Part shown: one piece after another, positions 56,181 through 64,000 of the stretch
Layout: the number at the start of each line of letters is the position of its first letter
Position numbering within the stretch: position 1 is the first letter of the stretch
Source: Piscinibacter sp.
GTDB lineage: Bacteria; Pseudomonadota; Gammaproteobacteria; Burkholderiales; Burkholderiaceae_C
NCBI GenBank assembly: GCA_017983795.1
Contig: JAGOAS010000020.1
Location: 1 to 64,000, forward strand
Length of the DNA stretch: 64,000 bases
Reading direction: 5' to 3'
Program-made: the position numbers and the translations under genes
Notes under the pieces: model-generated
The model's input: the letters and a program-made list of their open reading frames with translations, nothing else
Database searches by the model: none
What the model was told of the DNA's origin: nothing

Positions 56181-57584
56181 TCAGTGGGCAGCGAAGGTCA
56201 CGCGGTCAGGCACCGGCTTGAATTCGCCGAGCCGGCTCCACCAGGGCATCAGCAGGAAGAAGCCGAAGTAGAACAGCGTGCCGACCTGAGACACGTAGTT
56301 GCCGACTTCCGACGGCGCCTGCGAGCCCAGGTAACCCAGGATGAAGAAGAAGACGACGAACACGGCGTAGACGCCCTTGTGCCAGCCCGGGCGGTAGCGG
56401 ATCGACTTCACCGGGCTCATGTCGAGCCAGGGCAGGAAGAACAGGATGATGACGGCGCCGCCCATCACCACCACGCCCCAGAACTTGGCGTCGAAGAACT
56501 TCAGCAGGCCGATGGCGACCAGCGCGCCGACCAGCACGCCGATCTTGGCCATGCCGCCGAAGCGACCCTTGAGCACGGCCAGCACGGCGCCCAGCGCGAC
56601 GATCGCCGCCAGCACGTTGACCATCAGGTCGGTGGTGGCGCGCAGCATCGAGTAGTACGGCGTGAAGTACCACACCGGGGCGATGTGCGCCGGCGTCTTC
56701 AGCGGGTCGGCCGGGATGAAGTTGTTGTACTCGAGGAAGTAGCCGCCGAACTCGGGCGCGAAGAACACGATCGCGGTGAAGGCGATCAGGAACACCGCCA
56801 CGCCGAGGATGTCGTGCACCGTGTAGTACGGATGGAAGGGGATGCCGTCCAGCGGGATGCCGCGCGAGTCCTTCTTGGCCTTGATCTCGACGCCGTCCGG
56901 GTTGTTCGAGCCGACGTCGTGCAGCGCGAACAGGTGCGCCACCACCAGGCCGAGCAGCACCAGCGGCACGGCGATGACGTGGAAGCTGAAGAAGCGGTTC
57001 AGCGTCGCGTCGCTCACCACGTAGTCGCCGCGGATCAGCAGCGCCAGGTCGGGACCGACGAAGGGAACGGCGGCGAACAGGTTCACGATCACCTGCGCGC
57101 CCCAGTAGCTCATCTGGCCCCAGGGCAGCAGGTAGCCCATGAAGGCCTCGGCCATCAGGCACAGGAAGATCGCGCAACCGAAGATCCACACCAGCTCGCG
57201 CGGCTTGCGGTAGCTGCCGTAGATCATGCCGCGCCACATGTGCAGGTACACGACGATGAAGAACGCGCTCGCGCCCGTCGAGTGCAGGTAGCGGATGATC
57301 CAGCCGCCCGGCACGTCGCGCATGATGTACTCGACCGACGCGAAGGCCTGCGCCGCGTCGGGCTTGTAGTGCATCACGAGGAAGATGCCGGTGACGATCT
57401 GGATCACCAGCACCAGCATCGCCAGCGAGCCGAAGAAGTACCAGAAGTTGAAGTTCTTCGGCGCGTAGTACTCCGACATGTGCACGCGGTAGGCCGCGAA
57501 TGCCGAAGGGAAGCGGTTCTCGAACCAGGTCGTCACCTTCTGGGCGACCGGTGCGTCGGCGGGGACTTCCTTGAAATCAGCCAT
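56181..57584 (-). CDS. petB: Cytochrome b of ubiquinol-cytochrome c reductase
   Basis: A 467-residue membrane cytochrome with eight core helices and additional C-terminal hydrophobic segments. Haem ligands are His101/His115 and His202/His217; the second pair is spaced by 14 residues, a feature I recall in beta- and gamma-proteobacteria. The Qo-site loop reads PVWY (303-306) instead of PEWY. It oxidises ubiquinol and builds the proton gradient. The start ATG is 23 bp after petA. Confidence 0.96.
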   Translation of the reverse strand: MADFKEVPADAPVAQKVTTWFENRFPSAFAAYRVHMSEYYAPKNFNFWYFFGSLAMLVLVIQIVTGIFLVMHYKPDAAQAFASVEYIMRDVPGGWIIRYLHSTGASAFFIVVYLHMWRGMIYGSYRKPRELVWIFGCAIFLCLMAEAFMGYLLPWGQMSYWGAQVIVNLFAAVPFVGPDLALLIRGDYVVSDATLNRFFSFHVIAVPLVLLGLVVAHLFALHDVGSNNPDGVEIKAKKDSRGIPLDGIPFHPYYTVHDILGVAVFLIAFTAIVFFAPEFGGYFLEYNNFIPADPLKTPAHIAPVWYFTPYYSMLRATTDLMVNVLAAIVALGAVLAVLKGRFGGMAKIGVLVGALVAIGLLKFFDAKFWGVVVMGGAVIILFFLPWLDMSPVKSIRYRPGWHKGVYAVFVVFFFILGYLGSQAPSEVGNYVSQVGTLFYFGFFLLMPWWSRLGEFKPVPDRVTFAAH

Positions 57585-57607
57585 GGTCGTCTCGATCCTG
57601 TCCTGGG

Positions 57608-58207
57608 TTAGGCCTTCTTGTCTTCACCGATCAGCAGTCGGGTGTCGGACAGGTACACGTGCGGCGGCACCTCGAGGTTGTCCGGCGCTGGCTTGTTCTT
57701 GAACACGCGGCCGGCCAGGTCGAAGGTGGAGCCGTGGCAGGGGCAGAGGAAGCCGCCCTGCCAGTCGTCCGGCAGCGAGGGCTGCGGGCCGGCCTGGAAC
57801 TTGTCGGACGGCGAGCAGCCGAGGTGCGAGCAGATGCCCACCACCACCAGCACTTCCGGCTTGATCGAGCGCGCCTCGTTGCGCGCGTACTCGGGGGTCA
57901 GTTCGCCCGGGTTGCGCAGCGACTTCGGATCGGCCAGCTGGCCGTCGAGCTTGGGCAGCGTGGCGAGCTGCTCGGGCGTGCGCTTGATGATCCACACCGG
58001 CTTGCCGCGCCACTCCACGGTGAGCTTCTCGCCCGGCTTGAGGCCGCCGATGTCCACCTCGACGGCGGCACCCGCGGCGCGGGCTCGCTCGGAAGGCTGG
58101 AACGAACTGACGAAGGGCACGGCGGTAAAACCGACACCCACGGCGCCTGCGCATCCGGAGGCGATGAGCCAGGTGCGCTTGCCGTTGTCGACGGAACTGT
58201 CACTCAT
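57608..58207 (-). CDS. petA: Rieske iron-sulphur subunit of ubiquinol-cytochrome c reductase
   Basis: A 199-residue protein with an N-terminal anchor (WLIASGCAGAVGVGFTAVPF). The Rieske ligands are CSHLGC and CPCHGS, binding a [2Fe-2S] cluster with two Cys and two His, and the disulphide pair is present. The ATG at 58207 was chosen for an AGAGGA Shine-Dalgarno and the standard MSDSSVDNGKR-type start. First gene of petABC. A minus-strand TAGAAT around 58249-58254 may be its -10. Confidence 0.96.
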   Translation of the reverse strand: MSDSSVDNGKRTWLIASGCAGAVGVGFTAVPFVSSFQPSERARAAGAAVEVDIGGLKPGEKLTVEWRGKPVWIIKRTPEQLATLPKLDGQLADPKSLRNPGELTPEYARNEARSIKPEVLVVVGICSHLGCSPSDKFQAGPQPSLPDDWQGGFLCPCHGSTFDLAGRVFKNKPAPDNLEVPPHVYLSDTRLLIGEDKKA

Positions 58208-58294
58208 GGGGATCCTCTGGCGAGTCTTCGTTATCAGGGTCAACCCGGCATTCTAGCGGACGCGTCAAGGGGGTCCCGGCGCAACGCTGCTTCC

Positions 58295-58322
58295 TTGACT
58301 TCCCCGGCCGCGCGGCAATACT
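58295..58322 (+). promoter_or_regulatory. Putative sigma-70 promoter of mscL
   Basis: TTGACT (58295-58300), 16-nt spacer, AATACT (58317-58322), about 60 nt before the mscL ATG with GAGGAG ahead of it. Confidence 0.5.
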
Positions 58323-58383
58323 CCGGGGCGCCGCGCAGAAATGACGGCGACCCCTACACAAACGACTGCAGAGGAGTACCCCG

Positions 58384-58812
58384 ATGGGATTCGCTACCGA
58401 GTTCAAGGAATTCGCGATGAAGGGCAATGTCGTCGACCTCGCGGTCGGCGTCATCATCGGTGCGGCGTTCGGCAAGATCGTCGATTCGATCGTGAAGGAT
58501 CTGATCATGCCGATCGTCGGGCGCGTGCTCGGCGGGCTCGACTTCTCGAACTACTTCGTCAAGCTGGCCGATCCGCCGGCCGGCTACAACGGCCCGATGA
58601 CCTACGAGGCGCTCAGCAAGGCCGGCGTGCCGCTGTTCGCCTACGGCAACTTCATCACCGTGGCGATCAACTTCATCATCCTCGCCTTCATCATCTTCGT
58701 GATGGTCAAGCAGATCAACCGGCTGAAGAAGGAAGCCCCGCCCGAGGCGCCCGCCGCGCCGCCGGAAGACGTGGTGCTGCTGCGCGAGATCCGCGACGCG
58801 CTGAAGAAGTGA
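58384..58812 (+). CDS. mscL: Large-conductance mechanosensitive channel MscL
   Basis: A 142-residue inner-membrane channel releasing solutes on osmotic downshock. The N-terminal amphipathic helix [20 protein letters not shown], pore helix [20 protein letters not shown] and TM2 [20 protein letters not shown] are typical. A C-terminal Pro/Ala linker and helix end it. Divergent from petA. Confidence 0.96.
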   Translation: MGFATEFKEFAMKGNVVDLAVGVIIGAAFGKIVDSIVKDLIMPIVGRVLGGLDFSNYFVKLADPPAGYNGPMTYEALSKAGVPLFAYGNFITVAINFIILAFIIFVMVKQINRLKKEAPPEAPAAPPEDVVLLREIRDALKK

Positions 58813-58817
58813 GACGC

Positions 58818-58852
58818 GCGTTCCGCCCCGCTCTTGCGGCGTGACGGAACGC
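58818..58852 (+). terminator. Hairpin after mscL
   Basis: GCGTTCCG (58818-58825) pairs with CGGAACGC (58845-58852) just past the mscL stop; no U-tract follows. Confidence 0.35.
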
Positions 58853-58949
58853 ACACGCCGGGGCTTGGGTTTGGGCCCATACTCCGCGCACGTCTGCCCG
58901 GTGGCGTGAAGGGTGTCCGCGGCCGGGCGGCCGTGGATGCTCCGCCCCG

Positions 58950-61502
58950 ATGAACCTTCCCGACCCTCGCCAGAAAGCCGCCATCGATGCGGCCGTCAGC
59001 CTGATCAACAAGACCGCGGCCTCGGTGGCCGATCGCGTCTCCGATCTGCTGGGCACGCTCTCGCTGTCTGCCACCAAGACCGCCGAGCGCGATGCGCTGC
59101 TCGCGGGCCAGTTCGACCTGCGCCGCAACATGGCGGCGTTCCACCTGACTTTCCGCGATCAGCTGCGTGACGGCATCGCGCGCGACCTGGCGCCGCGCGC
59201 CGACGGACGGCGCCGCCTCGAGGCGACCGACTGGCATTCGCTCAGCCTGGTCGACGACAACGAGGTCGAGCAGCGGCTCTATGCCGACCGCATCGGCGCG
59301 CAGATCATGCAGGAATGCGAATGGGAGCAGTCCGAGGTGGCCTCGCACCTGGCCTCGCTGCTGAACACCGCGCGCCGCGACGACGATCGCAACCCGCTGC
59401 GCCCGGCCGCGATCGGGCTGGCCACCTACCGTGCCATCGAGGCCGCGACGGCGGCCGCCGAGCCGCGCAAGCTGCTGGCGCGCGAGATGGGCTCGGCGAT
59501 GGCCAAGGCGATGAAGCCCTGCTACGCCGACATCCTGCACGACCTGCAATCGCGCGGCGTGAAGCCGGCCAGCCTCAACGTGCGCTCGGGCGATGGCCCG
59601 GGCTTCCACCTGCCCGGCGTGAACTCCGGCTACGCGACGCTGCAGCACAGCGAGTACCGCTCCACCGGCGGCTTCGCACCCAGCAGCGGCTTCGGCACGG
59701 CCGACGTGCCGCCGGCGCCGCTGCGCGGCCCCGGGCTGGCCGGCCTGCCCGCGGGGGGCGGCGGCGCCGGTGGCGCCCCCGGTACGCTGACGCGCGCCGA
59801 CCTGGGCGCGCGCGTGGCCTCGGCGCACGCCCAGGCCGACGTGCAGCTGATGGCGCTGCTGCGCCGCCTGAACACGCTGGCCAGCCGCCCCGGCGAACTC
59901 GATGCACCCGGCAGCGGCCTGCGCGGCGGCTACAGCAGCACCGGCCGCCCGGCCCTGGCCGGCCTCGCGCCCGAGCACCACGCGCCGCGCGGCGGCGCCG
60001 GCGCGGTGCCCTACGGCGACCGGCTCACCGGCCTCATGGCCGTCAACCTCATCCGCGCGCACCGCGAGGAGCTGGTGCAGGCGTCGAGCGGCAAGCTCGA
60101 CCACATGGTGATCGACGTCGTCGGCAGCCTGTTCGACCAGATCCTGTCCGACCCGCGCGTGCCGCCGCAGATGGCGCGCCAGATCGCGCGCCTGCAGCTG
60201 CCCGTGCTGCGCGTGGCGATGAACGACGCCAGCTTCTTCTCGTCGCGGCGCCATCCGGTGCGCCGCTTCGTCAACCGCATCGCCTCGCTGGCCTGCGCCT
60301 ACGACGACTTCGCCGACGGGCCCGGCAAGGAGCTGCTCGACCGCATCCGCCAGCTGGTGCAGGAGATCGTCGAGGGCGACTTCGACCAGATCGCGCTGTA
60401 TACCGACAAGCTCGCCGAGCTCGAGCAGTTCATCGCCGACCAGACCCAGGCCAAGGTGCAGCAGACGCCCGCCGCGGCCACGCTGGAGAGCAAGGAATCG
60501 GAGCTGCGCATCCAGCAGCGCTACATGCTGCAGCTGGTGGCCGCGCTCAAGCCGATCACGCTGCCGCCCTACCTGCGCGACTTCGTCTCGCAGGTGTGGA
60601 GCCAGGCGCTGGTGCTGGCGGTGCGGCGCGACGGCGCCGCGTCGGACCGCTACCAGCGCTACAAGCGCGCCGGCCGTGACCTGATCATGAGCGTGCAGCC
60701 CAAGGGCTCGCCGATGCTGCGCAAGAAGTTCCTGATGCAGCTGCCGCAGCTGATGAAGGATCTCAACGAGGGCATGGCGCTGATCGGCTGGCCCGATCCG
60801 GCGCAGAAGGCCTTCTTCGCGCAGCTGCTGCCGGCGCACGCCGAATCGCTGAAGGCGGCGCCGCTGTCCGAACTCGACCACAACCTGCTGGCCAAGCAGG
60901 TCGAGGGCGTCTTCAACACCACCATCCCGGGCATCGAGTCGCTGTCGGTGTCGGATGTGGTGCCCGAGGTCGAAAACGAGGTCATCGAGCGGCGCTTCAC
61001 GCCCGAGGAGGCACGCCAGGTCGGCCTGATCGAGGAGAGCGCGGTCGACTGGTCGGGTACGGTCGACATCGAGATCGAGCCCGGCGCCGACACGGGCGAT
61101 GGCGGCGACACGCAGCCCGACGCGCTGCACAGCGGCCAGGATTCGCTGCCCAGCGATCTGGGCCTGGACATCAACCTCGAGCTCACGCCCAGCGAACCGC
61201 CCGAGCCCTCGCGCGGCCCGCAGCTGATGGACCACATCAAGCTCGGCTTCGCCTACCAGATGCACCTGAAGGACGAGTGGCAGAAGGTGCGCCTCACCTA
61301 CGTCAGCCCGGGGCGCAGCTTCTTCGTCTTCTCGCGCGGCAAGAAGCACCAGGAGACCATCTCGATGACGGCGCGCATGCTCGCGCGCATGTGCGAGACC
61401 GGGCGCATGCGCGCCTTCGAGAACGCCTACCTGATCGAGCGCGCCACCGCGCGCGCGCGCAAGCAGCTCGCCGCGCTCAAGGCGGCGCCGACGAAGCACT
61501 GA
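58950..61502 (+). CDS. DUF1631 family protein
   Basis: An 850-residue soluble protein of the DUF1631 family, sometimes misnamed thymidine phosphorylase. Conserved blocks include VIDVVGSLFDQILSDPRVPP, LQLPVLRVAMNDASFFSSRR and HPVRRFVNRIASLACAYDDF. A low-complexity Gly/Ala/Pro linker lies around residues 230-350. The C-terminal domain (HLKDEWQKVRLTYVSPGRSF) resembles a small beta-barrel seen in PilZ-like proteins. Function is unknown. It overlaps pdxA by 26 bp, convergent. Confidence 0.87.
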   Translation: MNLPDPRQKAAIDAAVSLINKTAASVADRVSDLLGTLSLSATKTAERDALLAGQFDLRRNMAAFHLTFRDQLRDGIARDLAPRADGRRRLEATDWHSLSLVDDNEVEQRLYADRIGAQIMQECEWEQSEVASHLASLLNTARRDDDRNPLRPAAIGLATYRAIEAATAAAEPRKLLAREMGSAMAKAMKPCYADILHDLQSRGVKPASLNVRSGDGPGFHLPGVNSGYATLQHSEYRSTGGFAPSSGFGTADVPPAPLRGPGLAGLPAGGGGAGGAPGTLTRADLGARVASAHAQADVQLMALLRRLNTLASRPGELDAPGSGLRGGYSSTGRPALAGLAPEHHAPRGGAGAVPYGDRLTGLMAVNLIRAHREELVQASSGKLDHMVIDVVGSLFDQILSDPRVPPQMARQIARLQLPVLRVAMNDASFFSSRRHPVRRFVNRIASLACAYDDFADGPGKELLDRIRQLVQEIVEGDFDQIALYTDKLAELEQFIADQTQAKVQQTPAAATLESKESELRIQQRYMLQLVAALKPITLPPYLRDFVSQVWSQALVLAVRRDGAASDRYQRYKRAGRDLIMSVQPKGSPMLRKKFLMQLPQLMKDLNEGMALIGWPDPAQKAFFAQLLPAHAESLKAAPLSELDHNLLAKQVEGVFNTTIPGIESLSVSDVVPEVENEVIERRFTPEEARQVGLIEESAVDWSGTVDIEIEPGADTGDGGDTQPDALHSGQDSLPSDLGLDINLELTPSEPPEPSRGPQLMDHIKLGFAYQMHLKDEWQKVRLTYVSPGRSFFVFSRGKKHQETISMTARMLARMCETGRMRAFENAYLIERATARARKQLAALKAAPTKH

Positions 61503-62535
61503 CGCCTGCAACGAGCCGGCGCGCCATGCGCACGGCGGCCGCGAGGCTCGAAGCATCCGCGCGCCCGCTGCCGGCGATGTCGAAGGCGGTACCGTGGTCG
61601 GGGCTGGTGCGCACGAAGGGCAGGCCCAGCGTCACGTTCACGCCCTGCTCCACGCCCAGGTATTTCACCGGGATCAGGCCGTGGTCGTGCGTCATCGCGA
61701 TCACGATGTCGAACTCGCCCGGGTGCGCCGGCGGCGCGTGGCGCGCGCGCATGAACACCGTGTCGGGCGCATAGGGGCCGCTGGCGGCGATGCCCTCGGC
61801 GCGCGCCGCGGCGATCGCCGGGGCGATGATGCGGATCTCCTCGTCGCCGAACAGCCCGCCCTCGCCGGCATGCGGGTTGAGCCCGGCCACGGCGATGCGC
61901 GGCGCCGGCTGGCCCCAGCGCGCCGACGCTGCGTGCGCGATGCGGAGGGTCTCCAGCACCGCGTCGAACGTGACGCCCTCGATGGCGCGGCGCAGCGACA
62001 CATGGATGGTCACCAGCACCGTGCGCAGCTCCTCGTTGGCCAGCATCATGCGCACCGGCGGCGGCGCGCCGCCATCGGTGGCGAGCGCCTGCAGCATCTC
62101 GGTGTGGCCCGGGAAGGCGATGCCGGCAGCGGCCAGCGCCTCCTTGTGGATCGGCGCCGTCACGATGCCGGCCGCTTCGCCGCCACGCACCAGCGCCACG
62201 GCCTGCGCTATGCAGCGCGCCGCGGCGGCGCCGGCGCGTGCGTCGATGCGGCCGAGCGGCGCATCGAGCAGATCGGCCGGCAGGCCCTGCGCTTGCAGCA
62301 CCGGCAGACACAGTGGCGGCACCTGCCAGGCATCGGCTGCACGCTCGACTTCGGCGACCGCCAGCAGGCCGCCCGTGAGCCGCGCGGCGCGGCGCATCAC
62401 GCCGACATCGCCGAGCACCACGCAGCCGCGCGCCGCGTCGCTGCGGAACAGGCGGGCGATGATCTCCGGGCCGACGCCGCATGCATCGCCCATCGTGATC
62501 AGCAGCGGCAGCGCGCTGTCCATCGCGGCGCTCAT
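61477..62535 (-). CDS. pdxA: 4-Hydroxythreonine-4-phosphate dehydrogenase PdxA
   Basis: A 352-residue NAD-dependent enzyme of pyridoxal phosphate synthesis. The N-terminus is LPLLITMGDACGVGPEIIAR, with metal His ligands in GHTEMLQAL, LNPHAGEGGLFG and AMTHDHGLIPVKYLG. The C-terminal motif FVRTSPDHGTAFDIAGSGRA is diagnostic. The ATG at 62535 overlaps the Nif3-like stop by 4 bp. Confidence 0.94.
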   Translation of the reverse strand: MSAAMDSALPLLITMGDACGVGPEIIARLFRSDAARGCVVLGDVGVMRRAARLTGGLLAVAEVERAADAWQVPPLCLPVLQAQGLPADLLDAPLGRIDARAGAAAARCIAQAVALVRGGEAAGIVTAPIHKEALAAAGIAFPGHTEMLQALATDGGAPPPVRMMLANEELRTVLVTIHVSLRRAIEGVTFDAVLETLRIAHAASARWGQPAPRIAVAGLNPHAGEGGLFGDEEIRIIAPAIAAARAEGIAASGPYAPDTVFMRARHAPPAHPGEFDIVIAMTHDHGLIPVKYLGVEQGVNVTLGLPFVRTSPDHGTAFDIAGSGRADASSLAAAVRMARRLVAGVSASSAPP

Positions 62536-63281
62536 GCCGGGTTGTCGATGTCGATGAACTGGTGCTCGAGCCCGAAGGTCTCGGCCACCTGCGCCGCCAC
62601 CGCCGGCGCGCCATAGCGTTCGCTCGCATGGTGGCCGCAGGCGAGGAAGGCCACGCCGGTCTCGCGCGCGTAGTGCGCCTGCGGCTCGGAGATTTCGCCG
62701 GTGATGAAGGCATCCGCGCCGGCGGCGATCGCGGCCTCGAAGTAGCCCTGCGCGCCGCCGGTGCACCAGGCCACGCGCTTGAGCGGCCGGCCATCGCCTT
62801 CGACGACCGTGGGTGCGCGGCCGAGGCGGAACTGCAGCAGCGCGCCGAGCGCCGCCGCGCTGAGCGGCTTCTCCGGCGCGCCGATGAAGCCGAGGTCCTG
62901 CTCGCCGAAGCGCCCGTCGGCCACCAGCTTGAGCTTGGCGCCGAGCTGCGCGTTGTTGCCCAGCTCGGGGTGCGCGTCCAGCGGCAGGTGGTAGGCGAAC
63001 AGGTTGATCTGGTGGGCGAGCAGCTTCTCCAGCCGCGCCTTCAGCCAGCCGGTGACGCGCCCGTCGTGCCCGCGCCAGAACAGGCCGTGGTGCACCAGGA
63101 TCGCATCGGCCTGCGCCTCGATGGCGGCCTCGATCAGCGCCAGGCTCGCGGTGACGCCGGAGACCAGCTTGTGAACCTCCGCCTTGCCCTCGACCTGCAG
63201 GCCGTTCGGCCCATAATCCTTGAAGCGGCCGACCTCCAGCAGCGCCTGCAGGTGCGAGTCGATCTGATTGCGGTGGGCCAT
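62532..63281 (-). CDS. Nif3-like dinuclear metal centre protein
   Basis: A 249-residue NIF3/DUF34 protein. Metal-binding motifs are LVHHGLFWRG and HLPLDAHPELGNN, with the C-terminal FLACGHHASERYG. Homologues have GTP cyclohydrolase-like folds and uncertain activity. In beta-proteobacteria it often sits beside a DegP-type protease and petABC, as here. It is divergent from the protease gene. Confidence 0.88.
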   Translation of the reverse strand: MAHRNQIDSHLQALLEVGRFKDYGPNGLQVEGKAEVHKLVSGVTASLALIEAAIEAQADAILVHHGLFWRGHDGRVTGWLKARLEKLLAHQINLFAYHLPLDAHPELGNNAQLGAKLKLVADGRFGEQDLGFIGAPEKPLSAAALGALLQFRLGRAPTVVEGDGRPLKRVAWCTGGAQGYFEAAIAAGADAFITGEISEPQAHYARETGVAFLACGHHASERYGAPAVAAQVAETFGLEHQFIDIDNPA

Positions 63282-63305
63282 CGCGTCGGTCTTTCGGGTG
63301 GAGTG

Positions 63306-64000
<695 letters not shown>

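Overview
This 64 kb window is a GC-rich chromosome segment of a betaproteobacterium, very probably order Burkholderiales, loosely resembling the Rubrivivax/Leptothrix/Azohydromonas group. The evidence is gene content and order: petABC beside sspA-sspB, secA-argJ with an M23 peptidase and a DUF721 gene, ubiJ-ubiB and DUF971-ubiE, a DUF3683 FAD/Fe-S giant, a DUF1631 protein and a Bug-family (TctC) binding protein. The genus assignment is a guess.

Layout. Positions 1-2.3 kb look like the end of a prophage or other mobile element: a terminase-small-subunit-like gene, a shorter gene resembling its C-terminus, an antisense two-helix membrane ORF, a small lipoprotein and short hypotheticals. From 2.4 kb onward the gene content is chromosomal. 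2.7-5.5 kb holds a divergent ferric-iron ABC permease and ATPase around a Fur-box-like palindrome. 5.7-9.7 kb holds a C-terminal processing protease, a MoeB/ThiF-type enzyme that appears to start at CTG, a LOG-family protein and an arginase, with a convergent nuclease and a YkvA protein. 10.8-15.6 kb is a compact hoxFUYHW operon for an NAD-reducing [NiFe] hydrogenase with its own maturation endopeptidase; HoxE and the Hyp maturation proteins are not in the window.

15.6-20.1 kb holds a DUF429 protein, an AsmA/DUF748-like protein, a flavin reductase-like protein, a ReAV-type asparaginase and a MenA-like prenyltransferase. 20.1-26.3 kb is a minus-strand run: fmdB, DUF502, aspS, a terminator, nudB, an EEP hydrolase, cardiolipin synthase and a lipoprotein. 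26.3-33.4 kb carries a sodium:solute symporter, quinone genes (ubiJ-ubiB, DUF971-ubiE-Tim44), galE and a HIT protein. 33.4-40.3 kb has a diguanylate cyclase, an orphan Bug protein and the 1310-residue DUF3683 oxidoreductase. 40.5-45.4 kb is a complete ugpBAECQ set for glycerol-3-phosphate/glycerophosphodiester uptake.

45.4-53.9 kb: GNAT, MFS exporter, ceramidase-like membrane protein, argJ, secA, M23 peptidase and DUF721/DciA. After a lone tRNA-Thr(UGU) come sspB, sspA and petCBA (cytochrome bc1), then mscL, a DUF1631 protein, pdxA, a Nif3-like protein and the start of a DegP/DegS-type protease cut by the window edge.

Together the genes suggest an aerobic respirer (bc1, ubiquinone) that can feed hydrogen electrons directly to NAD+. 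The most coherent signal not explained by gene content is regulatory: at least eight genes have a -10-like hexamer ending 6-7 nt before the start codon and no Shine-Dalgarno sequence, consistent with leaderless mRNAs. I found no CRISPR array, rRNA operon or insertion sequence, and no clearly novel multi-gene system.
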